A DNA stretch of 64,000 nucleotides from Comamonas testosteroni (GCF_000761245.1 NZ_AWOR01000078.1:124001-188000); one strand, 5' to 3'; counted from the stretch's first letter, positions 42,990 through 54,100 are shown. A program made the numbers and translations. The notes: generated from the letters alone by a model not told the origin.

Positions 42990-45900
42990 GGCTTCTCCTG
43001 TGAGCCTGGAGCGGCAGCGGGCTGCTTTCCGACGCCGTCGGCACCGGCCTTGGGCACGCTGCGCCTGGGCAGCTCGGTCACCTGCGGGTCTTCCCAGCTG
43101 CCGTGGATATGGAACTCCTTGGTCGTGGCCGCAATCAGCGGGCCACGCAAAATCATCTGGGCCAGAAAGCTGCTCAGCCCCACCACGGGGTTGATGGCCG
43201 TCGCAACCAGGGAGGCGGACAGGGCGTTGATCTCCGGCACCACCACCACATGCAGGTCCTGAGTTTCCTTGTCGATATCGGCAAAGCCCTCCATCAGCAC
43301 GGCCGCGTTCACGCCCTTCATCTGCATGTTATTCGTCTTGGCTATGCCGCGCTCTATGGTGACATCGCCGCGCATGAAGTCGAACGAGAAGCCGTTGCGG
43401 AACACGTCGCGGAAGTCCAGCGTCAGCCGCCTGGGCAAGGACTGCAGGCTGAGCACGCCCAGCAGCTTGGCCAGTCCCGGATCGGCCTTGAGGAACTGGC
43501 CTTTTTGCACCTCCAGATGCACGGCGCCGGACATGGTCTTGAACTCCGGCGTCACGGGCGCTCCTGTCCAGCTGATTTCACCCTGCAGCTGACCCTGTCC
43601 ATTGGCAACCACGCCAGGCATGTCAAAGCGATTGAGCAGCTTGCCCACATCGCGCAGGTTGAGCTGGAACTGCAGCTGGGTCTGACCCGGGTGCTTTTTG
43701 TCACTGGAGCGCAGTCCCCAGGAACCCTGGGCCGTCAACGTCGCCTCGGGCGTGCTGATATTGAAGCGCGACAGCTGCCATTCGCGCTGCCCCGCGCCGG
43801 CGGACAGCCCTTGATTGCGCGCCACCACATCCAGCTTGCCCAGCGAACGCTTGCCCAGCTGAAAGTCGTCCACACTGACCTGCAAGGCCGGTAACTCGCG
43901 CACATTGCCGGTCTGTTCCGCAGCAGCATCCAGCCCTTCGTCCGGGCCGTCGGGAATGCTCAGACGCGAGAGCTTGGCGATGACAAGGCCGCCCGGCTCC
44001 TGCGCAGATGACTCGCGATACTCCACACGCCCCGCCAGCTCGCGTGACTGGATCTGGTTGGTCCAGACCTTGTTGGCATGGCTGAGCTGCAGGGACACAT
44101 CATTGAGCGAGCGGCCATGGAGCTTGACCTCGCGCGCCTTGAGCGTCAACTGCTGCGGCACAAACTGGCGCCAGCTCTCTTCCTCGGTACCGGGACCATC
44201 GGCAGCGCCCCCTGTGCCATCGGGCCACAAACGACTCCAGGCATCCAGATCAAGCACCGGCAGCTGCACCCTGGCCTGCAGGCCCGCAGGCGGCAAAGCG
44301 GCTTCCGCCTTGCCCGCCTCCACCAGCTCCAGGCTGCCGCGTGTGATGCGAGCCTGCGCCCCACTGATATCGCGCTCCAGCAAGGCTGCGGCCTGATTGC
44401 CCCATTGCACGCTGAACTGATCGGTCAGCGGCTTGGCCACGGCTGGCACTGTGCGGTTGACACGCAAGGCCAGGGAGCTGTCGGCCGCCTTGCCCAAGGG
44501 AGCTGGCAACATGACCGCCATGCCCTGCAGGTCGGACTGCAGACTGATTTCTGGCACGCTGTGCAGCACCTTGATCTGCAAGCCATAACGGGCCTGGCCT
44601 TGCAGATGCTTGCCCAGGGCTGCCAGTTCGCTCATCTCCTTGGCATCTCGCAGGCCCTGGGCGGTGGCAATACCGTCCACACGCACTTGCACCGGAGCCG
44701 TGGCGGCATCGGCGCCAGGCTTCATGCCGCCCTCTATGCGCACATCACCGCCCAGCGCTTTGGCCTGCACACCCGAGAGCTGAAAGCCGGTCTCCGAAAA
44801 CTGCACATTGCCGCGCAACTGGCTGAGCGCGGGCACCTCGGGCATCAGCTGCAGCGTATTGCCCGCCAGCGCCACTTCACCCTGTACCTTGCTGCGCTCC
44901 ATATGCATCGTGGGCAGATTCAGCCTGAGGCTGAGCCTGGCATTGCCCGTGGCCTTGCTGCTATCGAGCACATGGGCAGTCAGCGCAGACAGGGCAGAGC
45001 CTTGAACCAGGTTCAGCATATCGCCCAGGGCGCCATGAGCCTTGGCGTTGACCTCCACCTCGGTCAGGTTCCAGTCGGCCACTCCGGCCTGTGCTTCATC
45101 AACCACGATGGCGGTATGCCCCAGAAAGCCCTTGGCCTTGCGCACCTGCATGGAGTTGCGCTCGAACACCAGCTCGCCCGACAGCCGGGTCAGCGGCGGC
45201 CAGGGCTTTTCGCCGGGCCCGAGCAGATAGCCAGGCACGAACTGGTAGTTCACGCCCTGCACCTGGGCGCTGATGTGGAACTCGCCCTTGCCCGGCTTTT
45301 CAAACGGCACATGCTCGAGCTCGCCCTTGACGCGGAAGTTCACCGCGCTGGCCTGACCCGTGGTGATGGCCTCGCGCACATAGCGCAGCGCATCGCTGCC
45401 CAGGTCCTGGGGCAGATAGCGGTAAATGCGCTCCCCCTTGGCGCGGCTGAGCTGCCCCTGCAGATCCAGCAGCCCCGGAAAGCGCGGCTGCTCCTTGGTC
45501 CCTGCACCGGACTGCCAGCTGGCCTGTGCCTGGCCAGCCGTGTCCTCATTGGCGAAACGCAGCCGGGGCACCTGCACCTTGATGGACTGGCCCTTGTCCA
45601 GCAGTTGCCAACGCACCAGGCTGTCGAACTGGTCGAACGGGATGTCGGGGTCTTCAAACACGCCGGGAAAGCTCAGCATGGCCTGATTGGCGGCCGGCGC
45701 CTTGGTCAGCGTGGCCTCGCCGCTGTCCTGGTCCAGGCTGAACTTGCCGCTCAAGCCACGCACGCCTGGAATGCCTATGCTGTGGGGGCCCTCCTGCGAA
45801 GCCTGGGAGCGCAATCCCAGCTGCTCGAACCGCCCCGAAGCCTTGTACTGCGCCAGCTGCTGCAGAGGTCCGCGCCACGACAGCTTGAGATCACTCAGCT

Positions 45901-47098
45901 GTCCCGCCGGCGCAAGCGCTTTGAGCTGGGTCTGCACGGACTGCGGCAGGGGCAGACGCTGCAGCACCTGCGCCGCAATGGCCAGGTCGATGCCATCGGC
46001 CTGAACATCGCCATGCTCGCCCTGGCTGCCCTGCTCGGAAGCGCCGGTCGGCACATAGCGCAGGCTGAAATCGCCTCTGGGCCAGTTCAGGCCGTCATCG
46101 GCCGTGAACTGCAATCCCTGGACGGAAAACTGGTAACCGTTCTGGTTCTTGGCCCGCAGGCGCCCCCGCAAGGCCTGCAGGGCCAGGGGCTCAGGTCTGT
46201 CCCGCCATTGAAGTTGCAGCGCCTGTACCGCGACATCGGCCACCCCCCCCACGGGCTGGCCGTGCTCCACATCCAGCCAGGCCCTGACCGAGCCCTTGCC
46301 CTGCTGCAGCTTCCAGTCCTGCGGACCCAGATACTGGCCCAGATGGGACAGGTCGATATGCGTGAAGTCCAGATAGGCCTGTCCGCTCCAGCGCTCCAGA
46401 CGCCCTTCATGCACCGACAGCAACGGCTCCTTGAAGTTGCCCATGACCGTAAAGCGCTGGCCCCAGGCCTGCGGCGGCGTGGCATCCAGCCGCAGGGAGT
46501 GATGCCAGCGCTTGTTGCGCAGCACCAGATCCACATCCTGCAGTTGCAAGGGCGCGGCATTGCGCAGCTCGTCCACCCACTGCAGCTTGCCGCTGCGGAT
46601 GGCGATTTCGGGCTGGGAGAAGATCCAGTCGGAGTCGCCCCCCTGCCCCGGATCGGATGACACGGCAATGCCGGCCACAAAGATCTGGCCGTCGGCATCG
46701 CGGCGCACCGTCAGATCCGGCCCTTCCAGATATATCTGCTCGACGCCCAGGGTCATCAGCGAATGGGCGGAGACCGCCACCACCACCTTGGGCAGCAGCA
46801 AGGCCTCACTCTTGTTCGCAGGGTCATGCAGGACCACGTCGCCCAGCTCGAAAGTCGGCACCAGACCCGATCGGTACGCATGCAGCCGGCCAATGGAAAC
46901 CGGTACACCCAGGGTGCGTGAGGCCAGGGATTCCAGCTCGGGGCGCCACTGTTCGATTCGCGGCACAATCCAGAAATGGAGCACCCCCCACACGGTGGCC
47001 AGCAGCAGCCACAGGCCAAGGACCAGTCCGAGAGACCACCGTGCCAAGCTGGCCAGCCTATGAATTTGGCGAGTTGGGAGTGGTTTCGGTTCGATCAT
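42986..47098 (-). CDS. yhdP: YhdP family AsmA-like phospholipid transport protein
   Basis: Very long envelope protein of 1370 residues. One N-terminal membrane helix (WSLGLVLGLWLLLATVWGVL) is followed by a periplasmic beta-taco bridge; the C-terminus holds the AsmA-like end (QFLKADPGLAKLLGVLSLQS; MKGVNAAVLMEGFADIDKET; QDLHVVVVPEINALSASLVA). E. coli YhdP with TamB and YdbH moves phospholipids to the outer membrane. The start at 47098 (MIEPKPLPTRQ) is favoured; in-frame codons to 47194 add a non-family extension. It is divergent from glnE across 110 bases and overlaps the amidase gene. Confidence 0.92.
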   Translation of the reverse strand: MIEPKPLPTRQIHRLASLARWSLGLVLGLWLLLATVWGVLHFWIVPRIEQWRPELESLASRTLGVPVSIGRLHAYRSGLVPTFELGDVVLHDPANKSEALLLPKVVVAVSAHSLMTLGVEQIYLEGPDLTVRRDADGQIFVAGIAVSSDPGQGGDSDWIFSQPEIAIRSGKLQWVDELRNAAPLQLQDVDLVLRNKRWHHSLRLDATPPQAWGQRFTVMGNFKEPLLSVHEGRLERWSGQAYLDFTHIDLSHLGQYLGPQDWKLQQGKGSVRAWLDVEHGQPVGGVADVAVQALQLQWRDRPEPLALQALRGRLRAKNQNGYQFSVQGLQFTADDGLNWPRGDFSLRYVPTGASEQGSQGEHGDVQADGIDLAIAAQVLQRLPLPQSVQTQLKALAPAGQLSDLKLSWRGPLQQLAQYKASGRFEQLGLRSQASQEGPHSIGIPGVRGLSGKFSLDQDSGEATLTKAPAANQAMLSFPGVFEDPDIPFDQFDSLVRWQLLDKGQSIKVQVPRLRFANEDTAGQAQASWQSGAGTKEQPRFPGLLDLQGQLSRAKGERIYRYLPQDLGSDALRYVREAITTGQASAVNFRVKGELEHVPFEKPGKGEFHISAQVQGVNYQFVPGYLLGPGEKPWPPLTRLSGELVFERNSMQVRKAKGFLGHTAIVVDEAQAGVADWNLTEVEVNAKAHGALGDMLNLVQGSALSALTAHVLDSSKATGNARLSLRLNLPTMHMERSKVQGEVALAGNTLQLMPEVPALSQLRGNVQFSETGFQLSGVQAKALGGDVRIEGGMKPGADAATAPVQVRVDGIATAQGLRDAKEMSELAALGKHLQGQARYGLQIKVLHSVPEISLQSDLQGMAVMLPAPLGKAADSSLALRVNRTVPAVAKPLTDQFSVQWGNQAAALLERDISGAQARITRGSLELVEAGKAEAALPPAGLQARVQLPVLDLDAWSRLWPDGTGGAADGPGTEEESWRQFVPQQLTLKAREVKLHGRSLNDVSLQLSHANKVWTNQIQSRELAGRVEYRESSAQEPGGLVIAKLSRLSIPDGPDEGLDAAAEQTGNVRELPALQVSVDDFQLGKRSLGKLDVVARNQGLSAGAGQREWQLSRFNISTPEATLTAQGSWGLRSSDKKHPGQTQLQFQLNLRDVGKLLNRFDMPGVVANGQGQLQGEISWTGAPVTPEFKTMSGAVHLEVQKGQFLKADPGLAKLLGVLSLQSLPRRLTLDFRDVFRNGFSFDFMRGDVTIERGIAKTNNMQMKGVNAAVLMEGFADIDKETQDLHVVVVPEINALSASLVATAINPVVGLSSFLAQMILRGPLIAATTKEFHIHGSWEDPQVTELPRRSVPKAGADGVGKQPAAAPGSQEKP

Positions 47099-47208
47099 CG
47101 GTGGCCTAGCAATGGCAGGAATTATGACCGGCGCCCCGTGCGCGTTTCGGTAACCACACGTTGCCGAGCTGATTACCTGCCTGCCTGACATCATTTTTTA
47201 CGGTCCGC

Positions 47209-50022
47209 ATGCAGTCCCCAGAGCAAGCAATGGCAGAAAACGCCCTCAACGTTCCTTCCCCGGCCCTGTACTCGCGCTTTGTGCAGCGTCTTCACCGCCG
47301 TTACGAGAACTGGTTTGACGCCTTGCCGCCGGGAGCCCCCGACCGGTCCCTGATGGAGCAGGCCCTGGGCACGCTGCACTCGCGCGGCCTGGATCTCTCC
47401 GCCGCGCTGCGCGTGCTGCGCCAGCTGGTGATGGAGCGCATCATCGTGCTGGACTGCGAGCAAGGCGCTGCTCTTGGCGTGGTGACCAAGGCCGTCACCG
47501 AGCTGGCCGAGCTGGCCCTGGATCGTGCCTGCACCCAGGTACGTACCGAACTGGATGCCCGGCACGGCGCGCCTCAGGGGCCGACAGGTCAGGAAGTCCA
47601 GTTCTGGGTCATAGGCATGGGCAAGCTAGGTGCCCGCGAGCTCAATGTCTCCAGCGACATCGACCTGATCTACGTCTACGAACATGACGGCGACACCCGG
47701 GGCCAGGCCGACGGGCGCGGCGTGATTTCCAACCACGAGTACTTCGGCCGTGCCGTCAAGGGCATCTTCAGCCTGATCGGCGACACCACCGAGCACGGCT
47801 TTGTCTTTCGCGTCGACCTGGCCCTGCGACCCAACGGCAATTCCGGCGCCCCCGCCGTCTCGCTGTCCTCGCTGGAGGAGTATCTGCAGATTCACGGCCG
47901 GGAGTGGGAGCGCTTTGCCTGGCTCAAGAGCCGCATCGTGGCGCCGCTGGCCGATATCCAGACCCCCAACGTCCAGGCCCTGCGCGGCGTGGTGCTGCCC
48001 TTTGTGTTCCGCCGCTATCTGGACTATGCGGTGTTCGACTCGCTGCGCAGCCTGCACCGCCAGATCCGCGACCACGCCTCCAAGCGCAGTGCGGGCCATC
48101 CCGAGCGCGCCAACGACGTCAAGCTCTCGCGCGGCGGTATCCGCGAGATCGAATTCATCGTGCAGCTGCTGCAGGTGGTGCGCGGCGGCCAGTTCCCCGA
48201 GCTGCGCCGTCGACCCACGCTGGAAGCGCTGCAGCGCCTGGTGCAGGCCAATCTGATGAGCGCCGAGATTGCCGATGCGCTGAGCCGCGCCTACATCTTC
48301 TTGCGCCAGGTGGAGCACCGCATCCAGTATCTGGACGATCAGCAGACCCATGTGCTGCCCACACGCGACGATGATCTGCTGTGGATTGCGCGCACCCTGG
48401 GCTATGACGATGCCTGCGGCTTTCTGCACCAGCTCGACGAGCACCGCGAACTGGTGGCGCAGGAGTTCGACACCTTGCTCGGCGGTGACTCCCAGCAATG
48501 CAGCAACGGTCACTGCAATGCCGCCAAGGCAGCGGCAGGCGGACCGCCCACGCCCAGAGACATCGAAGACCTGATCGAGGCCCTGCCCCCCTCGCTGGCC
48601 GGGCAGGTCGCCGACTGGCGCAGCAATAGCCGCATCAACGGCCTGCGCGACGAGACGCGGGCCCGTTTGTTCAGGCTGGTGGAGCGCACCTCGCAATGGG
48701 TGGAAAGCGGTCAGTCCAGCGAAGAAGCCGCCAAACGCTTTCTGCAGTGGCTGGAGCCCCTGCTGCGCCGTGAAAGCTACCTCGCATTGCTGCTGGAACG
48801 CCCGGCAGTTCACGAGAGATTGCTACATCTTTTGGGAGCGGCACGCTGGCCAGCACGTTACCTGCAGCAACACCCCGGAGTGATCGATGAGCTGGCCAGC
48901 GACGCCATCCTCAAGGAGCGCTTTGTCGCAGCAGACTTCGAGCACGAGCTGGCCATGCGCCTGGCAGCCCTGCAGTCCACGGGAGAGGACGACGACGAGA
49001 CCCTGCTCAATCTGCTGCGCCGCGCCCACCATGCCGAAGTCTTCCGCACGCTGGCGCGCGATATCGAAGGCCGCATTACCGTAGAGCAAGTGGCCGACGA
49101 CCTCAGCGCCCTGGCCGACAGCGTGCTGCGCATCACGGCCCAATGGTGCTGGAGCCGGCTCAAGAGCCGCCATCGCGATACGCCACGTTTCGGCATCGTG
49201 GGCTACGGCAAGCTGGGCGGCAAGGAACTGGGCTACGGCAGCGATCTGGACATCGTCTTCGTCTTCGATGACGACGATGACCGCGCGCCCGAGGTCTACG
49301 CGGCCTATGTGCGCAAGCTCATCAACTGGCTGACCGTCAAGACCGGTGAAGGCGATCTGTTCGAGATCGACACCGCGCTGCGCCCCAACGGCAACTCCGG
49401 TCTGCTGGTGACCAGCTTCGAGTCCTATGCCAATTACCAGCAGCAGCGCGGCAGCAACACTGCCTGGACCTGGGAACACCAGGCCATGACGCGTGCCCGC
49501 TTTGTACTGGGCAGCCGCGACTTTCCCTCGCCTGCTGGCGGGCCCGCGACCGATCTGCACCTGCATCAGCGCTTTGATGCGGTGCGCGAAGCCGTCATCA
49601 CCGCGCCGCGCGATGCCGCGGCGCTGCGCAACGAGATTGAAACCATGCGTGAGCGGGTGCGTGGCGCCCACCCGGTACGCGGCGGCCTGTTTGACGTCAA
49701 GCACAGCCCCGGCGGCATGGTGGATGTGGAATTTGCCGTGCAGTACCTGGTGCTGGCCGAATCCGGTGCACACCGCGAGCTGATTGCCAACGTGGGCAAT
49801 ATCGCCTTGCTGCAGCGCGCCGAAGACGCGGGCCTGCTGCCCAAGGCCGTGGGCTATGAAGCAGCCAAGGCCTACCGCGAGCTGCGTCGCCTGCAACACG
49901 TGGCAAGACTGGATGAGCGCTCCGGACAGCTGGAGCCAGAGCAGGCCCAAGCCCAGCGCGAAGCGGTACTCAAGCTCTGGACTGCGGTGTTCGGGCCTGT
50001 CGCTTCAACGCAAGGCAGCTAG
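47209..50022 (+). CDS. glnE: Bifunctional glutamine synthetase adenylyltransferase/deadenylase
   Basis: Controls glutamine synthetase by adding or removing AMP in response to PII. The protein has 937 residues. Two nucleotidyltransferase domains are seen: N-terminal GMGKLGARELNVSSDIDLIY and C-terminal GYGKLGGKELGYGSDLDIVF, each with the Gly-Ser-x-Asp-x-Asp catalytic pattern. They are followed by the GlnD-like helical domains (SRGGIREIEFIVQLLQVVRG; SPGGMVDVEFAVQYLVL). The start may be 47209 or the ATG at 47230 (MAENALNVP); neither has a clear ribosome-binding site. Confidence 0.96.
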   Translation: MQSPEQAMAENALNVPSPALYSRFVQRLHRRYENWFDALPPGAPDRSLMEQALGTLHSRGLDLSAALRVLRQLVMERIIVLDCEQGAALGVVTKAVTELAELALDRACTQVRTELDARHGAPQGPTGQEVQFWVIGMGKLGARELNVSSDIDLIYVYEHDGDTRGQADGRGVISNHEYFGRAVKGIFSLIGDTTEHGFVFRVDLALRPNGNSGAPAVSLSSLEEYLQIHGREWERFAWLKSRIVAPLADIQTPNVQALRGVVLPFVFRRYLDYAVFDSLRSLHRQIRDHASKRSAGHPERANDVKLSRGGIREIEFIVQLLQVVRGGQFPELRRRPTLEALQRLVQANLMSAEIADALSRAYIFLRQVEHRIQYLDDQQTHVLPTRDDDLLWIARTLGYDDACGFLHQLDEHRELVAQEFDTLLGGDSQQCSNGHCNAAKAAAGGPPTPRDIEDLIEALPPSLAGQVADWRSNSRINGLRDETRARLFRLVERTSQWVESGQSSEEAAKRFLQWLEPLLRRESYLALLLERPAVHERLLHLLGAARWPARYLQQHPGVIDELASDAILKERFVAADFEHELAMRLAALQSTGEDDDETLLNLLRRAHHAEVFRTLARDIEGRITVEQVADDLSALADSVLRITAQWCWSRLKSRHRDTPRFGIVGYGKLGGKELGYGSDLDIVFVFDDDDDRAPEVYAAYVRKLINWLTVKTGEGDLFEIDTALRPNGNSGLLVTSFESYANYQQQRGSNTAWTWEHQAMTRARFVLGSRDFPSPAGGPATDLHLHQRFDAVREAVITAPRDAAALRNEIETMRERVRGAHPVRGGLFDVKHSPGGMVDVEFAVQYLVLAESGAHRELIANVGNIALLQRAEDAGLLPKAVGYEAAKAYRELRRLQHVARLDERSGQLEPEQAQAQREAVLKLWTAVFGPVASTQGS

Positions 50023-50315
50023 CTGCTCCAAGGGACTGGAGATTGGTGAGCACCCGCTTTTCAAGGCGCTGGCAGCATCCATCAAGATTTGCCTACAGGC
50101 ATTGCCAAATTGTTACAAAAATGAAACCCACGGGGACTGGAACTTCTGCAACAGTGTCTTATCTGATAGTCAAGTGCAATGAACTGACAGGTCTGCATTC
50201 ACCAATTTCCAGTTGCGAAGCCCTTGGGTACGCCCATTGAACAATCCCCGGAGCGCTTCTCCTCCCTCCCTCTCTTAATTCGTTTCGGGATGCTTCGCAG
50301 CTTTTTTATGCCCCC
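50023..50315. other. Gene-free stretch after glnE
   Basis: About 290 bases without a supported gene. It contains an AT-richer segment (CCAAATTGTTACAAAAATGA at about 50102-50121) that resembles a promoter, but no gene follows in that direction before a terminator. No RNA gene was recognised. Confidence 0.4.
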
Positions 50316-50344
50316 AAAAAAGGCCACTTCCGAGTGGCCTTTTT
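50316..50344. terminator. Terminator between glnE and gst
   Basis: AAAAAAGGCCACT-TCCG-AGTGGCCTTTTT, T-runs on both strands. Twenty bases beyond the gst stop, so it can end gst from the minus strand. Confidence 0.92.
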
Positions 50345-50364
50345 CTTTGACGGCATGCAGCCAC

Positions 50365-50982
50365 TCAGTGGGGCACTGTGTTCAAAAAGCTGGGGCGCGC
50401 CGCCAGCTTGGCCAGCAAGGCGGCCAGATTCGGATGCTCGGCGCGCCAGTCCATCTCGGGAAAGCGGAAATCCAGCCAGGCCAGGGCACAGCCGACGCTG
50501 ATATCGGCCAGCGTCAGATGCGTGCCACCGCAGCAAAACGGCTTCTCGCCCAATCCCTGCGACATGACCTTGAGCGCGGCCCGGACCTTGCCCATCTGGC
50601 GATCCATCCAGGCCTGGCTGCGCTGCTCGGCGCTGCGGCCGGGCCAGGTGGCCTCCAGCCGCACCAGAACAGCAGCGTCCAGCATGCCGTCGGCCAGGGC
50701 CTCCCAGGTCTTGACCTCGGCGCGCTCGCGGCCCGTGCCCGGAATCAGCTTGCCGACCGGTGAAAGTGTGTCCAGATATTCGACGATGACGCGCGAGTCG
50801 AACATGGCCTCCGTGCCGTCCATCACCAGACGCGGCACCTTGCCCAGAGGATTGCCCGTACCGGGTGAAAGCGCTTCCTCCCAGGGGTTCTCTTCGACGA
50901 ATTGATAGTCCAGCTTCTTTTCGGCCAGCACGACGCGGACTTTGCGCACAAAGGGGCTGGTGGTGGAGCCTATTAGTTTCAT
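50365..50982 (-). CDS. Glutathione S-transferase
   Basis: Protein of 205 residues. N-terminal thioredoxin-like domain (MKLIGSTTSPFVRKVRVVLA, with the Ser-Pro-Phe catalytic region; KVPRLVMDGTEAMFDSRVIV for glutathione binding). All-helical C-terminal domain with HLTLADISVGCALAWLDFRF. Cytoplasmic. The start at 50982 is fixed by the family N-terminus; the frame extends to 51105. Individual substrate unknown. It is divergent from purB. Confidence 0.93.
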   Translation of the reverse strand: MKLIGSTTSPFVRKVRVVLAEKKLDYQFVEENPWEEALSPGTGNPLGKVPRLVMDGTEAMFDSRVIVEYLDTLSPVGKLIPGTGRERAEVKTWEALADGMLDAAVLVRLEATWPGRSAEQRSQAWMDRQMGKVRAALKVMSQGLGEKPFCCGGTHLTLADISVGCALAWLDFRFPEMDWRAEHPNLAALLAKLAARPSFLNTVPH

Positions 50983-50984
50983 AG

Positions 50985-52532
<1,548 letters not shown>

Positions 52533-52558
52533 TCCGCAAGTTTGATCCGCAAAAAGGA

Positions 52559-52645
52559 TAGCTGCTAGCGCTTGATACTCAAGCTTTTCAGCATCAAAGA
52601 GCTGCCAAAGCCAACGTTGATTGGCGCTGGCAGCTCTTGTTTTTG
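52559..52645 (+). terminator. Inverted-repeat terminator after purB (family B)
   Basis: Inner stem AAGAGCTGCCA / TGGCAGCTCTT is followed by GTTTTTG. An outer arm AGCTGCTAGCGCTTGA repeats the wording seen at 37122-37136. Acts as terminator of purB; also a member of a repeated intergenic type. Confidence 0.75.
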
Positions 52646-52682
52646 ATAGTTTTCAAAAGGACTGCCTGCGGGCAGCACCGCC

Positions 52683-53243
52683 ATGGCCATCAAGTCCACC
52701 ATCTTCAAAGCCAATCTGTCGATTGCCGACATCGACCACAACTACTACGCCGACCACAATCTCACACTGGCGCGCCATCCCAGCGAAACAGATGACCGCA
52801 TGATGGTGCGCCTGGTGGCCTTGGCGCTGAACGCCTGGAAGCTGCAAGACCTGTGCAATGGTGACGGCACGCTGGGCTTTGGCATTGGTTTGTCCGACCC
52901 CGACGATCCGGACGTGCACATCACCGATTACACCGGCCACAAGCGCCTGTGGATCGAAGTCGGCCAGCCCGACGAAAAGCCCATCACCAAGGCCTGCAAC
53001 AAGTCGGACCATATGCTGGTCTACCCCTTCAACCACGCCGCCCATGTCTGGTGGAAGGGTCTGGAAGGCAAGCTGGCCCGCCAAAGCAAGCTGGAAGTGC
53101 ATTACATCGACTCGGAAGTGGCCCAGCAACTGGGTTCGCTGGCCGAGCGCAGCATGCAGCTGCAGGCCACGATACAGGAAGGCCAGCTCACGCTGTCCAG
53201 CAATCTGGGCACGGTGTTTGTCGAGCCCACGCGCTGGAAGTAA
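52683..53243 (+). CDS. yaeQ: YaeQ family protein
   Basis: Protein of 186 residues matching YaeQ across its length: MAIKSTIFKANLSIADIDHN, ADHNLTLARHPSETDDRMMV, LWIEVGQPDEKPITKACNKS. The fold is PD-(D/E)XK nuclease-like in structures of the family, with the IEVGQPDE segment containing the acidic residues, but no activity has been established. Cytoplasmic. No clear ribosome-binding site before ATG 52683. Confidence 0.9.
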   Translation: MAIKSTIFKANLSIADIDHNYYADHNLTLARHPSETDDRMMVRLVALALNAWKLQDLCNGDGTLGFGIGLSDPDDPDVHITDYTGHKRLWIEVGQPDEKPITKACNKSDHMLVYPFNHAAHVWWKGLEGKLARQSKLEVHYIDSEVAQQLGSLAERSMQLQATIQEGQLTLSSNLGTVFVEPTRWK

Positions 53244-53261
53244 GGCACAGACCTGAGACAG

Positions 53262-53390
53262 GGCATTGACGCGGGGGTGCCGAGCAAGGGCCGCCCCGCA
53301 GCGATGGCATCGTCCCCATCCCGCTAAGCGAGAGACGGGGAAGGCGCGGGGCCGCCTGGGCGTGTAGCGCCTCAGGGGGTGTGTTTACGC
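53262..53390 (-). repeat. Intergenic GC-rich repeat, family A copy 2
   Basis: Reverse strand CACACCCCCTGAGGCGCTAC, GGCGGCCCCGCGCCTTCCCC, GTCTCTCGCTTAGCGGGATG and TGCGGGGCGGCCCTTGCTCG follow the same order of blocks as 1903-1998. It overlaps the last codons of the following minus-strand gene (stop at 53372), so that gene's C-terminus (ERKHTP) comes partly from the repeat. Confidence 0.7.
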
Positions 53391-53791
53391 TCCACGGCGC
53401 GCTCCGCATAGCGGTTGAAGCGCCAGGAATCGCCCTCGACCGTGATGCGACGCCATACGACCCGCTTCTCGGCAGGCTCCATGGCCGTCCAGTGCTGCAC
53501 CTCGTCGAAACTGCGGCCGCAGCCCTTGCATTTCTCGTCGCCCTGACTGGTGGAGCAGATGGCAATGCAAGGCGTATCGGGCATGGTGTCGAACCAGGCC
53601 AGCCAGGCAGCCATGGCATGTGACGGGAAGCCCTCCACCGCCACCTCGGACTCGCAGGCATAAATCATCAGCGCATACACCTCGGCCAGAGCCTTGAGCT
53701 CGGGTGCCAGCAGCACGCCGTCGGGCGATGGAGCGCGGCCTCGCCAGTAATTGATGGCAGCTTCGATGTCGGTGATGTGAATAGCAGTCAT
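53372..53791 (-). CDS. DUF3717-DUF1289 fusion protein
   Basis: Protein of 139 residues. The N-terminal about 70 residues (MTAIHITDIEAAINYWRGRA, APELKALAEVYALMIYA) match DUF3717. The C-terminal about 60 (DTPCIAICSTSQGDEKCKGC, GRSFDEVQHWTAM) match DUF1289, with four Cys in a CPxxIC-x-C-x2-C-like arrangement that could hold a metal. The start at 53791 is preferred because the family begins with that MTxIHIxDIE sequence. Function unknown; DUF1289 proteins of bacteria are thought to be small metal-binding proteins. Confidence 0.75.
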   Translation of the reverse strand: MTAIHITDIEAAINYWRGRAPSPDGVLLAPELKALAEVYALMIYACESEVAVEGFPSHAMAAWLAWFDTMPDTPCIAICSTSQGDEKCKGCGRSFDEVQHWTAMEPAEKRVVWRRITVEGDSWRFNRYAERAVERKHTP

Positions 53792-53918
53792 GGAGCAGGC
53801 ATCATAAGCCGCTGCCATGAGGCCTGCGTCAGCAAGGTTGCTTCGTTTTTGGTAGCTGCCTGTGCTTTGTGCAAAGGCGCTGCAAGACGGTTGCTCAATA
53901 TAAAACCTGTGAACTAGA

Positions 53919-53944
53919 TGGGATTTGAAACTTGAAATCCCATG
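53919..53944. repeat. Nine-base inverted repeat upstream of terC leader
   Basis: ATGGGATTT and AAATCCCAT flank eight bases (GAAACTTG). The right arm overlaps the -35 hexamer of the candidate terC promoter, so it could be an operator. It lacks a T-run and is unlikely to be a terminator. Confidence 0.55.
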
Positions 53945-53960
53945 CCTGCTGTGTTGAAAT
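53932..53960 (+). promoter_or_regulatory. Candidate sigma-70 promoter for the terC leader
   Basis: TTGAAA (53932-53937), 17 bases, TGAAAT (53955-53960). Start of transcription near 53967, just before the yybP-ykoY signature. Confidence 0.6.
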
Positions 53961-53967
53961 GCGCAGC

Positions 53968-54100
53968 TTCGAAGGGGAGTAGCTTATCGGGCGCATGCTT
54001 TGCGTCATGAGCGGATGGTCGTCAATACGAAGCGCAAGCTTCCGGCCATGCGGTTTGCAGCCAGGCTGCAATCGAGCAAGACCTTTGATAGGCCGATGAC
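53968..54100 (+). promoter_or_regulatory. yybP-ykoY (manganese) riboswitch upstream of terC
   Basis: GAAGGGGAGTAGCTTATCGG at 53971-53990 carries the canonical GGGGAGTAGC. About 80 bases on, CAAGACCTTTGATAGGCCGA supplies the second conserved half. About 140 further bases separate it from the terC start, holding GC-rich sequence that may form the expression platform. This is the second such element in the window (see 10645-10815). Fold not computed. Confidence 0.85.

Noticed and set aside
44078-46660. Open frame of 860 codons opposite yhdP
   Set aside because: Same reasoning: it lies antisense within a recognisable YhdP protein and has low-complexity composition.
50102-50240. Promoter-like TTGTTACAAAAATGA followed by short open frames after glnE
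   Set aside because: No ribosome-binding site and no recognisable product before the terminator at 50316; likely a relic or untranscribed.
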